DNA of 39,639 bases, from assembly GCF_017312405.1 (NCBI RefSeq), contig NZ_BLTG01000028.1, forward strand, positions 1-39,639. The letters run 5' to 3'. Position 1 is the stretch's first letter; each line of letters opens with the position of its first letter. Below are positions 27,154-35,616 of this stretch, one piece after another. A program made the translations under genes and the position numbers. The notes beneath the pieces were generated by a model. It did no database searches and had not been told where the DNA came from. It saw only the letters and a program-made list of their open reading frames with translations. Source of the stretch: Mycobacterium sp. PO1 (lineage in GTDB: Bacteria > Actinomycetota > Actinomycetes > Mycobacteriales > Mycobacteriaceae).

Positions 27154-27903
27154 CTACTTGGCACCCTGCGCGGCGACGGCCGCCGCACCGGCGGCAGCGG
27201 CTTCGGGATCGAGATAGGTGCCGCCGGCCACGGTCGGCTTCAGATCCCCGTCCAGGTCGTAGCGCAGCGGGATGCCGGTGGGAATGTTGAGCCCGACCAC
27301 CTCCTCGTCGGACATCCCGTCGAGGTGCTTGACCAGGGCCCGCAGGGAGTTGCCGTGCGCGGCGATGATCACGGTCTTGCCAGCCCTCAGGTCGGGGACG
27401 ATGACCTCGGTGAAGTACGGGACGAACCGCTCCACCACGTCCTTGAGGCACTCGGTCAGCGGGCCACCGCCGATGTCGGCGTACCGCGGGTCGCTGTCCT
27501 GGCTGAACTCGCTGCCCGCCTCGATCTGCGGCGGCGGCGTGTCGTAGCTGCGCCGCCACGCCATGAACTGCTCCTCGCCGTACTTGGCCTTGGTGTCGGC
27601 CTTGTTGAGGCCCTGCAGCGCGCCGTAGTGCCGTTCGTTGAGCCGCCAGTCGCGGTGCACCGGGATCCAGTGTCGGTCCGCCTTGTCCAGCGCGATGTTG
27701 GCCGTGGTGATCGCGCGGCGCAGCAACGAGGTGTACAGCACGTCGGGTTGCCGGTCGAGGTCCTTGATCAGCTCTCCCGCACGAGCCGCCTCGGTGCGCC
27801 CCTTGTCGGTCAGGTCGACGTCGACCCAGCCGGTGAACAGGTTCAGCGCGTTCCACTCGCTCTCGCCGTGACGGAGCAGGATCAGCGTCGCGGTATCTGC
27901 CAT
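27154..27903 (-). CDS. gpm1: 2,3-bisphosphoglycerate-dependent phosphoglycerate mutase
   Basis: A 249-residue glycolytic enzyme interconverting 3- and 2-phosphoglycerate through a phosphohistidine. It has the RHGESEWN motif (about 11-18) with the catalytic His, [11 protein letters not shown], the [14 protein letters not shown] block diagnostic of the dPGM type, and the second histidine in [13 protein letters not shown]. The Ala/Gly-rich tail ([15 protein letters not shown]) is normal for mycobacteria. It is upstream of senX3 in the same direction with a 137-bp gap, and 25 bp downstream of the YbjN-like gene. Confidence 0.97.
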   Translation of the reverse strand: MADTATLILLRHGESEWNALNLFTGWVDVDLTDKGRTEAARAGELIKDLDRQPDVLYTSLLRRAITTANIALDKADRHWIPVHRDWRLNERHYGALQGLNKADTKAKYGEEQFMAWRRSYDTPPPQIEAGSEFSQDSDPRYADIGGGPLTECLKDVVERFVPYFTEVIVPDLRAGKTVIIAAHGNSLRALVKHLDGMSDEEVVGLNIPTGIPLRYDLDGDLKPTVAGGTYLDPEAAAAGAAAVAAQGAK

Positions 27904-27928
27904 GCCGGAAATCCTCTCACGCGTGAGC

Positions 27929-28459
27929 TCAGTCGTCGTCCTGATCGTCGATGAGATGCTCGAACGCGCGCAGGTTCTTCAGCGATTCACCGCGGGAGAC
28001 GCGCCACTCCCACTCCTTCTGGATCGACGTGCGAAAACCCAACTCCAGCAACGTATTGAAGTCGCCGTCGACGGCTTCGAGCACCTGTCCGAGCACCCGG
28101 TCGATCTCGGCGCCGGTGACCGAGGCCAGCGCCATCCGGCCCACCAGGTAGATGTCTCCGACGTTGTCGAGGGTGTAGGCGACACCGTAGAGCCGGCGGT
28201 TGCGCTTGAGCAGGAAGCGGTAGACGCCCTCGTGGTTCTCGTCGGGCTTGCGGCACACGAACGCCTCGACGCGTACCGAGTGCTCGCCGACGGTCAGGAT
28301 CGTGTTGGTCTTGAGGCGGCGCTCGCCCGGCAGTTCGACGATCAGCCCGGGCAGTCCGCCGTGGGCCCCCTCGTGGCGGGTGTAGACGAGGTCGTGCTCG
28401 TTGAGCGTCTTCTCGATCAGGGCGGCGACTTCGCCGGGATCGATGCCCTCGCTGCTCAT
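27929..28459 (-). CDS. YbjN domain-containing protein (Rv0487-like)
   Basis: A 176-residue protein of the YbjN/T3SS-chaperone-like fold. It reads through [60 protein letters not shown] and [15 protein letters not shown], followed by a helical C-terminus rich in Glu and Asp. It has no catalytic motif. The family is linked to protein interaction and stress roles, without a defined mechanism in mycobacteria. It overlaps the mshA stop by 4 nt (ATGA), so it is translated together with the first mycothiol enzyme, an association conserved with Rv0486-Rv0487. Confidence 0.87.
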   Translation of the reverse strand: MSSEGIDPGEVAALIEKTLNEHDLVYTRHEGAHGGLPGLIVELPGERRLKTNTILTVGEHSVRVEAFVCRKPDENHEGVYRFLLKRNRRLYGVAYTLDNVGDIYLVGRMALASVTGAEIDRVLGQVLEAVDGDFNTLLELGFRTSIQKEWEWRVSRGESLKNLRAFEHLIDDQDDD

Positions 28460-29784
28460 GCGCGCACCCCCCGACGCCTCGAGAAGCGGCGTCCGCTGCG
28501 CGGCCCGGGCAGCTGGCGCTGATGCCGCGCCTGATGGTCGATCATGGCCCGGCCATAGCTGTCGATCAGGCCGTCGACGGTGTGCGCCCAGGAAAACGTG
28601 GCGGCGTGCTCGACGGCCGCCGAACCCATCGACGCCGGCCCGCGGGCGAACACCTCACCCAGCGTCCGGGCCCAGTCGTCGATGTCGTGTCCCTGCACGA
28701 GTGAGCCGCTGACACCGTCGCGGACCGCCACCGGCAGCCCGCCGACCGCGGCGGCGACCACCGGGGTGCCGCACGCCTGCGCTTCGACCGCGACCAGCCC
28801 GAACGACTCGGAGTAACTGGGCACGGCCACGATGTCGGCGGCCCGGTACACCCGGACCAGGTCGGCGCGCGACTGGGGCGGAAGAAACGTCACACGGTCA
28901 GCGATACCCAGCTCGTCGGCCAGGTGAACCATCAGGTCCGGGGCGGCCAGCCCGGACCCCGAGGGCCCGCCGGCGATGACGACGTGCACGCCGGGCAGCC
29001 GCGCCGCCGCCCGCAGCAGCACGTCCGGGGCCTTCAGCGGCTGGATGCGGCCGACGAACGCCACGGTGGGGACGTCAGGCGCCAGGCCCAGCGCCGCACG
29101 GGCCTGCCGCCGGTCACCCGGGGTGAAGGTCTGCAGATCGACACCGGGGTGCACCACGTCGATGCGGTCGGGGTCGGCGTCGTGCAGCGACACCAACTGC
29201 TGGGCCTCGTGCTCGGTGTTGACGACCAGGCGGTCGGCCTCGTCGACGACCTGTTGCTCACCGACCGCCCGCATCGGCGGTTCCGGGGAGTCCCCCTCGG
29301 CCAGCGCGGCGTTCTTGACCGCGGCCAGCGTGTGGGCGGTGTGCACCAGAGGTACCGCCCACCGGTCGGCGGCCAGCCAGCCGACCTGTCCGGACAGCCA
29401 GTAGTGGGAGTGCACGACGTCGTAGTAGCCGGGTTCGTGGGTCGCCTCGGCGCGCAGCACCCCGGCGGTGAACGCACACAGCTGCGTGGGGAGGTCGTTC
29501 TTGTCCAGGCCCTCGAACGGCCCGGCGACGACGTTGCGCACCAGCACCCCCGGAGCGACACGGACCACCGGGTCGTCGCTCGAGGAGGTGGCGCGGGTGA
29601 AGATCTCCACGTCGACGCCGCGGCGCGCGAGCTCCAGCGCGGTCTGCAGGACGTAGACGTTCATCCCGCCGGCGTCGCCGGTGCCCGGCTGCGCGAGCGG
29701 GGAGGTGTGCACGGACAGCACCGCCACCCGGCGGGGAGCCGGCAGAGCGGACGGCGCACCGGTGGGTTCGGAGGCGGGACACAC
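28456..29784 (-). CDS. mshA: D-inositol-3-phosphate glycosyltransferase (mycothiol synthesis)
   Basis: A 442-residue GT-B glycosyltransferase (GT4) that transfers GlcNAc from UDP-GlcNAc to 1L-myo-inositol-1-phosphate, the first step of mycothiol synthesis. Signature stretches are [72 protein letters not shown] and the donor-binding [21 protein letters not shown] 29784 was chosen because upstream frame is not conserved; the protein then begins [16 protein letters not shown]. It is divergent from the SDR gene across 108 bp. The tail is Arg-rich (SRRRGVRA). Confidence 0.96.
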   Translation of the reverse strand: MCPASEPTGAPSALPAPRRVAVLSVHTSPLAQPGTGDAGGMNVYVLQTALELARRGVDVEIFTRATSSSDDPVVRVAPGVLVRNVVAGPFEGLDKNDLPTQLCAFTAGVLRAEATHEPGYYDVVHSHYWLSGQVGWLAADRWAVPLVHTAHTLAAVKNAALAEGDSPEPPMRAVGEQQVVDEADRLVVNTEHEAQQLVSLHDADPDRIDVVHPGVDLQTFTPGDRRQARAALGLAPDVPTVAFVGRIQPLKAPDVLLRAAARLPGVHVVIAGGPSGSGLAAPDLMVHLADELGIADRVTFLPPQSRADLVRVYRAADIVAVPSYSESFGLVAVEAQACGTPVVAAAVGGLPVAVRDGVSGSLVQGHDIDDWARTLGEVFARGPASMGSAAVEHAATFSWAHTVDGLIDSYGRAMIDHQARHQRQLPGPRSGRRFSRRRGVRA

Positions 29785-29879
29785 ACTGTCATGTCTACAC
29801 CGCTGACCCGGGGTGACCCCTTGCACTCCCGGTTGGCCGCCGACCGTCGGTGCGCCCCGGTGGCGGCCGTCGCGGGGTC

Positions 29880-29885
29880 TAAGGT
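29880..29885 (+). promoter_or_regulatory. -10 element TAAGGT for a leaderless SDR mRNA
   Basis: TAAGGT fits TANNNT and is followed by 7 nt and the ATG at 29893. No ribosome-binding site is present. Confidence 0.55.
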
Positions 29886-29892
29886 GTCGGGT

Positions 29893-30648
29893 ATGACCAC
29901 GCCATCGGATTCCCGCCGCGTCGCGGTGGTCACCGGAGCCAGCGCCGGCATCGGTGAGGCGACGGCGAGAACACTTGCGGCACAAGGTTTTCACGTGGTG
30001 TGTGTGGCTCGCCGGGAAGGGCCGATCACGGCGCTGGCAGCAGAGCTGGACGGCACCGCGATCATGGCCGACGTGACCGACCCCGAAGCCGTGGCCGCCA
30101 TGGCGGGTCGGCTGGACCGGGTGGACGTGCTCGTCAACAATGCCGGTGGTGCGCGTGGGCTCGAACCGGTCGCCGACGCCGACGTCGAACACTGGCGCTG
30201 GATGTGGGAATCCAACGTGATGGGCACACTGCACGTCACCAAGGCCCTGCTGCCCAAGTTGATCGCCTCCGGAGACGGGCTGATCGTGACCGTGACCTCG
30301 ATCGCGGCCGTGGAGATCTACGACAACGGGGCGGGCTACACGACCGCCAAGCACGCCCAGGGGGTGTTGCACCGCACGCTGCGCAGCGAGCTGCTGGGCC
30401 AGCCGGTGCGGCTCACCGAGGTGGCCCCCGGCATGGTGCAGACCGAGTTCTCGCTGAACCGCTTCGAAGGGGACGCCGAGCGGGCCGAGAAGGTCTACCA
30501 AGGGGTCACGCCGCTGGTGGCCGAGGACATCGCCGAGGTGATCGGGTTCGTCGCCTCCCGGCCCGCGCACGTCGACCTGGATCTGATCGTGGTCCGGCCG
30601 CGGGACCAGGTCAGCGGCGCCGCGGGATCCCGCTTCAACCGCACCTGA
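29893..30648 (+). CDS. short-chain dehydrogenase/reductase (Rv0484c-like)
   Basis: A 251-residue classical SDR. The NAD(P)-binding motif is [16 protein letters not shown] (about 10-25), NNAG follows in [16 protein letters not shown], and the catalytic Ser-Tyr-Lys are in [23 protein letters not shown]. The cofactor loop with CVARRE suggests NADP preference. The substrate is unknown; similar proteins act as 3-hydroxy-acid or serine dehydrogenases (YdfG type). ATG 29893 follows TAAGGT by 7 nt (leaderless). It corresponds to Rv0484c, divergent from mshA. Confidence 0.93.
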   Translation: MTTPSDSRRVAVVTGASAGIGEATARTLAAQGFHVVCVARREGPITALAAELDGTAIMADVTDPEAVAAMAGRLDRVDVLVNNAGGARGLEPVADADVEHWRWMWESNVMGTLHVTKALLPKLIASGDGLIVTVTSIAAVEIYDNGAGYTTAKHAQGVLHRTLRSELLGQPVRLTEVAPGMVQTEFSLNRFEGDAERAEKVYQGVTPLVAEDIAEVIGFVASRPAHVDLDLIVVRPRDQVSGAAGSRFNRT

Positions 30649-30676
30649 CCGGACGTCGAGACCGCACCTGTCCTGA

Positions 30677-30739
30677 CGTTGAGACTGCATCCAGTGCGGG
30701 TGCCACTCGCACTTTCCCGACGCCAGCGCAGTCTCAACG
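30677..30739. repeat. 63-bp palindromic repeat, copy A
   Basis: Perfect 12-bp inverted ends CGTTGAGACTGC (30677-30688) and GCAGTCTCAACG (30728-30739) enclose an inner hairpin GTGCGGGT-GCC-ACTCGCAC. A degenerate half copy, GACGTCGAGACCGCA (30652-30666), precedes it and matches 13 of 15 bases of the left end. It lies between the SDR and the GDPD genes. Confidence 0.8.
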
Positions 30740-30783
30740 CCTCGTGGTCGTCTGGTCGTCGCGTGGCGTTCGCCGCGGATGGC

Positions 30784-30789
30784 TATCGT
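30784..30789 (+). promoter_or_regulatory. -10 element TATCGT for the GDPD gene
   Basis: TATCGT fits TANNNT and ends 6 nt before ATG 30796, consistent with a leaderless transcript. Confidence 0.5.
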
Positions 30790-30795
30790 GCCGGC

Positions 30796-31809
30796 ATGCG
30801 CCGGGCCACCAGCTTGCTCACCTCGTCCCTCGTCGCCGGCGCGGTGCTCGCCGCTCCGCCCGCCGCGGCCGACCCCGGAGCCTTCGACCTGCAGTCGCAC
30901 CGCGGGGGCCGTGGGGAAACCACCGAGGAATCACTGCGGGCGTTCGCGAAGTCGCTCGAACTGGGCGTCAGCACGCTCGAGCTGGACATCGTGCTCACCC
31001 GCGACAACCAGCCGCTGGTCTGGCACGACCCCCGCATCGAGGCGGCCAAGTGCGCCGACACCGCGCCCGCCACACCGGGCGACCCGCAGTTCCCCTATGT
31101 CGGCAAGCTCGTGCACGACCTGACGCTGCCCCAGATCCGCACCCTGGACTGCGGCAAGCTGCTGCCCGACCACCCGGACGCGGAGGTGGTGGCGGGCAAC
31201 ACCATCGCCACGCTGCCCGAGGTGTTCGCGCTCGCCGACGAGTACCGGGCGGGCGTGCGCTACAACATCGAGACCAAGATCGAGGCGGACAACCCGGCCA
31301 TGTCGGCCAGTCCGGAGCAGTTCGTCGACGTCATCCTGGCGACCACCCGGGCTGCCGGCAAACTCGACAAGATCGACATCCAGAGCTTCGACTGGCGCAC
31401 GCTGCCGCTGGTCGCCGCGCAGGCACCCGGCGTCCCGCGCGTCGCGCTGTGGGACGACACCACCTGGGTGCCGGGTTCGCCATGGCTGGCCGGGGTGGAT
31501 CCGGCCGACGTGGCCGATCCGATCGCCGGGGCACAACAGGTCGGGGCCACTGTCTTGTCGCCGGGCTATTCGGTGCCCTACGGCCTGACCCCTGACGACC
31601 CGGACTTCCGGCTGGTCGCCGACGCCGATTTCGTCGCCCGCGCTCACGGCGCCGGCATGACGGTGGTGCCGTGGACGATCAACGACGCCGGCGCGATGCG
31701 TGCCCAGATCGCCGCGGGCGCCGACGGCATCATCACCGACTACCCGACCCGACTGCGCGCGGTGATGGCTGATCTCGGGATGCCGCTGCCGCCGTCCTAC
31801 CACCGCTGA
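30796..31809 (+). CDS. secreted glycerophosphodiester phosphodiesterase
   Basis: A 337-residue TIM-barrel GDPD. A signal peptide ([20 protein letters not shown], cleavage near PAAA-DPG) directs export. The catalytic core has [18 protein letters not shown] (catalytic His and Arg), [18 protein letters not shown] (metal ligands Glu/Asp and second His), YNIETKIE and late [20 protein letters not shown]. It should release glycerol-3-phosphate from deacylated phospholipids outside the membrane, useful for phosphate and glycerol scavenging. I do not recall this gene between Rv0484c and Rv0483 in M. tuberculosis. It is bracketed by two copies of a 63-bp palindrome (57 bp before its start, 6 bp after its stop), suggesting a separate insertion. 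Confidence 0.92.
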   Translation: MRRATSLLTSSLVAGAVLAAPPAAADPGAFDLQSHRGGRGETTEESLRAFAKSLELGVSTLELDIVLTRDNQPLVWHDPRIEAAKCADTAPATPGDPQFPYVGKLVHDLTLPQIRTLDCGKLLPDHPDAEVVAGNTIATLPEVFALADEYRAGVRYNIETKIEADNPAMSASPEQFVDVILATTRAAGKLDKIDIQSFDWRTLPLVAAQAPGVPRVALWDDTTWVPGSPWLAGVDPADVADPIAGAQQVGATVLSPGYSVPYGLTPDDPDFRLVADADFVARAHGAGMTVVPWTINDAGAMRAQIAAGADGIITDYPTRLRAVMADLGMPLPPSYHR

Positions 31810-31814
31810 CAACC

Positions 31815-31877
31815 CGTTCAGACTGCAGCCAGCGCGGGGTCTACTCGAACTTCGTCGCCGTCAGCGCAGTCTGAACG
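31815..31877. repeat. 63-bp palindromic repeat, copy B
   Basis: Perfect 12-bp inverted ends CGTTCAGACTGC (31815-31826) and GCAGTCTGAACG (31866-31877), 63 bp overall like copy A. Compared with copy A the fifth base changes G to C on the left and the partner changes C to G on the right, so pairing is kept. It fills the gap between the convergent GDPD and L,D-transpeptidase genes and may terminate both transcripts. Confidence 0.8.
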
Positions 31878-31887
31878 CACAAACGCC

Positions 31888-33180
31888 CTACCGGCCGGGG
31901 CGGCTGTCCACCGGCTGCGGGGCACCCGACGGGGTGGCGGGTGCGGTGTCGGGGATCTCGCTGGCCCGCTCGTCGGTCAGCGCGGACATCGCGACCCACT
32001 CCTCCCACGGCACCGACCAGTCCCAGATGTCTCCGTCGGCGTAGGACAGCGGGATGCGGGTGCCGGTGACCTCGACCGGGTCGCCGTACATGGCGGTGTT
32101 GAAGTACTGCTCGGCGTCCTCGAGGGACAGGTTGATGCACCCGTTGGTGACGTTGCTGTTGCCCTGCGATCCGAGGCTGGCCGGGTTGGCGTGGATGAAC
32201 TCCCCGTTGTTGGAGATCCGGACCGCGAAGCGCTCCCGCACGTTGGCGTAACCGGCGGCCGGGTTGGTCATGTAGAAGTCTTCGTACTTCTCGGTGACGA
32301 CGTGGATGCCGCTGCGGGTGACGTTGCGGTCCAGATCCCCTTCGCCGTAGCTGCACGGGAAGTCCATGAGCACCGCGCCCGCCCCGTCGAGCACCTGGAT
32401 GCGGTGGGTGGAGGCCTCGGCCCGGACCACCTGGCGACGGCCGACGGTGAAGTCCAGCGTCGAGTCGGCCGCTCCGTAGGCGCCGGCACCGAACGGCACG
32501 CCGTACAGCTTGGCGTCGACGTGCACGGTGGTGTCCGCCGGGAAGTAGTCGCGGGTGCGCCAGTGCACGCGTGAGCCGCCGACCTCGTCGGGCAGCCACG
32601 CCCAGCTGCCCTCGACCGGCGGTGTCGTGGTCACACTCAGCGCCTTCTCGACCGCGGGACGGTCCTCGTCGGCGATCGCGGCATCGAACTGCAGGATGAT
32701 GGGCGCGGCGACGCCGACGGTCTGCCCGTCGGCCAGCTGGAACTGGCCGTTGACCTGGGTGTCCGGGTTGATCGTGGTGAACGATCCGGTGACCGGCACG
32801 GACTTGCCGTCCTGGCCGACCACCGTGCCGCCCCAGGTGTAGGACGCGCCGTACCCGAGGGGTTCGGTGACGGTGAACGACGTGCGGTCCCGATTGAGCT
32901 CCCCGGCGACGAGCTTGCCGTCGGTGTTGGTCAAGCTCACCTTCTGGAACCAGCCGTCGGTGACGTCGACGCCGACGGGGGCGGTGGGCGAGACGTCGAC
33001 AGCTGCATGGGCCGGCTGGTACTTCAATTGCGGCTTCGCCGGCTCGTCACGCTCCTCGGGCGACGCGCTCTCACCCGATCGGCTGCATGCCGCCAGCACA
33101 CCGGGCGCGACGACACCGACCGCCAACGCGGCCAGGGCGCGCCGACGGTTCAGGTACGGCACCGGATCTGCAGGGCTCAC
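31888..33180 (-). CDS. lprQ: L,D-transpeptidase lipoprotein (LprQ/LdtE-like)
   Basis: A 430-residue lipoprotein. The N-terminal [22 protein letters not shown] is a signal with a lipobox (LAAC, Cys32) and twin-arginine-like start. Two Ig-like domains follow (about 60-150 and 150-245) and then a YkuD catalytic domain (about 250-370). L,D-transpeptidases make 3-3 crosslinks in peptidoglycan. The first catalytic His330 ([14 protein letters not shown]) and nucleophile Cys348 are present, but the expected S/T-H-G-C block reads T-N-G-C, with Asn346 in place of His. The context (next to murB, near Rv0484c-like) fits Rv0483. It is convergent with the GDPD gene. Confidence 0.92.
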   Translation of the reverse strand: MSPADPVPYLNRRRALAALAVGVVAPGVLAACSRSGESASPEERDEPAKPQLKYQPAHAAVDVSPTAPVGVDVTDGWFQKVSLTNTDGKLVAGELNRDRTSFTVTEPLGYGASYTWGGTVVGQDGKSVPVTGSFTTINPDTQVNGQFQLADGQTVGVAAPIILQFDAAIADEDRPAVEKALSVTTTPPVEGSWAWLPDEVGGSRVHWRTRDYFPADTTVHVDAKLYGVPFGAGAYGAADSTLDFTVGRRQVVRAEASTHRIQVLDGAGAVLMDFPCSYGEGDLDRNVTRSGIHVVTEKYEDFYMTNPAAGYANVRERFAVRISNNGEFIHANPASLGSQGNSNVTNGCINLSLEDAEQYFNTAMYGDPVEVTGTRIPLSYADGDIWDWSVPWEEWVAMSALTDERASEIPDTAPATPSGAPQPVDSRPGR

Positions 33181-33195
33181 GTGTTCCCAGAGTAC

Positions 33196-34245
33196 CTAGA
33201 TCGCGCACCCCACCAGTACCGGCTCGGGTGTGAGTTCGATCCCGAACACCGCCCGCACCCCGTCGCGAACGGTCCTGGCCAGCGCGAGGATGTCCGAGGT
33301 GGTGGCGCCGCCGCGGTTGGTCAACGCCAGGGCGTGCTTGGTGGACAACCGCGCAGCGGCACTCGGCCCGGGAAACCCCTTGCCGAAGCCGGCGTTCTCG
33401 ACCAGCCAGCCGGCGGCCAGCTTCACCGCGCCGTCGGCGGGATAGTTCGGGACGGGACCGGTCACGGTCGCACTGAGCCGCTCGAACTCGGCACGCGTGA
33501 CGACAGGGTTGGTGAAGAACGACCCGACGCTCCAGGTGTCGTGGTCGGGCTCGTCGAGCACCATGCCCTTGCGGCCACGCAGGGCCAGCACCGCGGCCCG
33601 CACAGCCGCCGGGTCGGCCCGTTCGCCGGCGGTGACGCCCAGCGCGGTGGCCAGCTCACCGTAGCGGATCGGCGCGCTGCGGCCGTCCGGGTCGAGCGCG
33701 AACTCCACCTCGAGCACCACCAGGTCGCCCGTTTTCTTGAGAATGCTTGTGCGGTAACCGAATCCGAGCTCGCCCGGGCCTGCCCACCGGTCTTCGCCGG
33801 TGTGCCGGTCCAGGAGCCTGACCCGGCGGATGGTGTCGGCGACCTCGGCGCCGTAGGCGCCCACGTTCTGCACGGGAGTCGCGCCGGTCGAGCCGGGAAT
33901 GCCGGACAGACACTCCAGCCCGCCGAGCCCGTGCCGCAGGGACGTCGCGACGACGTCGTCCCAGACCGCACCGGCCTCGGCGCGCAGCACGGCGCCGTCG
34001 ACGGTGATGCCGGTGTTGGCGAGCCGTACGACGGTCAGATCCGGCTGGTCGTCGGCCAGCACGACGTTCGACCCTCCGGCGAGGATCAGCGCATCCGGTC
34101 CGGTGGCCGCGACCGCGGCGATCACCTGCTCGGTGCTCGTGCAGGTGAGCAACCGGCGGGCCACGGGCCCGACCCGCAGCGTGGTCAGCGGTGCCACCGG
34201 GACGTTCTCGGCGACCGCCACGCCCGCGATAGACGAAGTGACCAC
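33196..34245 (-). CDS. murB: UDP-N-acetylenolpyruvoylglucosamine reductase
   Basis: A 349-residue FAD flavoenzyme that reduces UDP-GlcNAc-enolpyruvate to UDP-MurNAc, the second committed peptidoglycan step. It has [16 protein letters not shown], the FAD-binding [32 protein letters not shown], the [10 protein letters not shown] block, catalytic Ser in [13 protein letters not shown] and Glu in the terminal LTPEPVLVG. It is the type I (E. coli-like) length. GTG 34245 was chosen because a TACCGT -10 lies 8 nt upstream; an upstream in-frame start at 34284 would overlap the divergent gene. It ends 15 bp before the L,D-transpeptidase start, so the two wall genes form an operon. Confidence 0.96.
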   Translation of the reverse strand: MVTSSIAGVAVAENVPVAPLTTLRVGPVARRLLTCTSTEQVIAAVAATGPDALILAGGSNVVLADDQPDLTVVRLANTGITVDGAVLRAEAGAVWDDVVATSLRHGLGGLECLSGIPGSTGATPVQNVGAYGAEVADTIRRVRLLDRHTGEDRWAGPGELGFGYRTSILKKTGDLVVLEVEFALDPDGRSAPIRYGELATALGVTAGERADPAAVRAAVLALRGRKGMVLDEPDHDTWSVGSFFTNPVVTRAEFERLSATVTGPVPNYPADGAVKLAAGWLVENAGFGKGFPGPSAAARLSTKHALALTNRGGATTSDILALARTVRDGVRAVFGIELTPEPVLVGCAI

Positions 34246-34253
34246 GGGCGGTA

Positions 34254-34263
34254 ACGGTAGCGT
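34254..34263. promoter_or_regulatory. overlapping bidirectional -10 elements, murB / DUF2505 gene
   Basis: Minus-strand TACCGT (34254-34259) and plus-strand TAGCGT (34258-34263) share two base pairs. Each ends exactly 8 nt before the start codon of its gene (GTG 34245 leftward, ATG 34272 rightward). Both fit TANNNT, giving a symmetric leaderless divergent promoter. Confidence 0.55.
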
Positions 34264-34271
34264 GGTTTGCC

Positions 34272-34781
34272 ATGCCGCGTTCATTCGACATGGCCGCCGA
34301 GTACGAGGGCACCGTCGAACAGGTCCATCGGGCGTTCAGCGACGAGCAGTACTGGCTGGTGCGGCTGCAGGATTCCGGCGCCGACGAGGCCAGCCTGGAC
34401 GAGATGGTCGTCGGCACCGACGGCGGTATCCGGGTGCGCACCACACAGACGCTGCGGTCGGATCGGCTGCCTGCGGTGGTCACCCAGTTCCATCGCGGTG
34501 ACCTCAGCTTCGTCCGCGAGGAGAGCTGGACGCCGGTGCGCGGCGGTCAGGCCAGCGCCGTGGTGACCGGCTCGATCCCCGGGGCGCCGGTGGGCCTGAC
34601 CGGTGACCTGTCGCTGAGCCCGACGACGGCGCACGGCTCGCGGTTGGCGGTGCAGGCGGCCGTCGAGGTCCGCATTCCGCTCGTGGGCGGCAAGATCGAA
34701 GGCTTCATCGGCAACCAGCTCGTGGAGTTGCTGATCGCCGAGCAGCGGTTCACCACGGTGTGGATCACCGAGAACGGCTGA
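34272..34781 (+). CDS. DUF2505 domain-containing protein (Rv0481c-like)
   Basis: A 169-residue actinobacterial protein of the DUF2505 family, a SRPBCC/START-like helix-grip fold predicted to bind a hydrophobic ligand. It reads [55 protein letters not shown] and [20 protein letters not shown], the last being the typical C-terminal helix. It has no catalytic residues and no assigned function. It is divergent from murB with a shared promoter, a pairing conserved in M. tuberculosis (Rv0481c-Rv0482). Confidence 0.9.
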   Translation: MPRSFDMAAEYEGTVEQVHRAFSDEQYWLVRLQDSGADEASLDEMVVGTDGGIRVRTTQTLRSDRLPAVVTQFHRGDLSFVREESWTPVRGGQASAVVTGSIPGAPVGLTGDLSLSPTTAHGSRLAVQAAVEVRIPLVGGKIEGFIGNQLVELLIAEQRFTTVWITENG

Positions 34782-34790
34782 GTCGGTCCA

Positions 34791-34796
34791 TAGAAT
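34791..34796 (+). promoter_or_regulatory. -10 element TAGAAT for the methyltransferase gene
   Basis: TAGAAT fits TANNNT and ends 7 nt before ATG 34804, just after the DUF2505 stop, so this gene probably has its own leaderless transcript. Confidence 0.5.
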
Positions 34797-34803
34797 CGCC
34801 CCT

Positions 34804-35604
34804 ATGCCGCAGCCGCTCGGCGCCATCACGCGAGGCACCACCGGGCACAACAGGTTGCGTCGCAGCGACCGCTGGCTGGTGCACGATCCGCGGGTCCGCC
34901 ATGTGCTGCAGACCGCCGCCGACCCGTTGGTCGTCGACCTCGGATACGGGGCGCTGCCGGTGACCACGCTGGAGCTGGCGAACCGGCTGCGCGAGGTGCG
35001 CACCGACGTCCGCGTGGTCGGCCTCGAGATCGACCCCGAGCGGGTCCGCACCGGTCAGGCCGCCGTCCGGGGAGATACGTCGCCGGGGGTCGAATTCGCC
35101 CTCGGCGGCTTCGAACTGGCCGGCCGGCGTCCGGTGCTGGTGCGTGCGTTCAACGTGCTGCGGCAGTATCCGGTGGAGGCGGTGCCCGGCGCGTGGGCCG
35201 CGATGCAGCGCGGGGTGGCGCCGGGCGGACTGATCCTCGACGGCACCTGCGACGAACTCGGGCGGCGCTGCTGCTGGATCCTGCTGGACGTCGCGGCCCC
35301 GCTGAGCCTGACGCTGGCGTGCGATCCGTTCGCCATCGACACCCCCTCGGATCTGGCCGAGCGGCTGCCCAAGGTGCTGATCCACCGCAACGTGGCCGGC
35401 GAGCCGATCCACACGCTGCTGTCCGCCGCCGATCACGCGTGGGCCAGAGTCGCCGGACACGGCGTCTTCGGCCCCCGCGCGCGGTGGCGCGCGATGGTGG
35501 AAATGCTTGCCGCCGAGGGCTTTCCGGTGTCGGCGCCGAGGCGGAGTCTGCGCGACGGCATCCTCACGGTGCCGTGGGCGGCCGTCGCGCCCGTCGCCGG
35601 CTAG
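34804..35604 (+). CDS. class I SAM-dependent methyltransferase
   Basis: A 266-residue Rossmann-fold methyltransferase. Motif I is PLVVDLGYGALPVTTLELA (about 41-59), the acidic strand-2 residue is in VVGLEIDPERVRTG, and motif IV may be VLVRAFNVLRQYP. The C-terminal part (WARVAGHGVFGPRARWRAM) has no special motif. The substrate is unknown. It occupies a slot between the Rv0481c-like and Rv0480c-like genes and converges on the symporter gene (12-bp gap). It has its own promoter-like element and no riboswitch, so I do not assign it to the guanidine module. Confidence 0.82.
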   Translation: MPQPLGAITRGTTGHNRLRRSDRWLVHDPRVRHVLQTAADPLVVDLGYGALPVTTLELANRLREVRTDVRVVGLEIDPERVRTGQAAVRGDTSPGVEFALGGFELAGRRPVLVRAFNVLRQYPVEAVPGAWAAMQRGVAPGGLILDGTCDELGRRCCWILLDVAAPLSLTLACDPFAIDTPSDLAERLPKVLIHRNVAGEPIHTLLSAADHAWARVAGHGVFGPRARWRAMVEMLAAEGFPVSAPRRSLRDGILTVPWAAVAPVAG

Positions 35605-35616
35605 GTCGGCGGCTGC

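Noticed and set aside
28924..29892. In-frame upstream extension of the SDR gene
   Set aside because: It is antisense to mshA and Gly/Arg-rich. SDR similarity begins at ATG 29893, which also has a correctly placed -10 element.
29785..30900. In-frame upstream extension of mshA
   Set aside because: It overlaps the SDR gene on the opposite strand, crosses palindrome A and has no glycosyltransferase similarity.
34804..35604. Methyltransferase as a member of the guanidine module
   Set aside because: It is convergent with the symporter, has its own promoter-like element and no riboswitch. There is no sequence link to guanidine metabolism.
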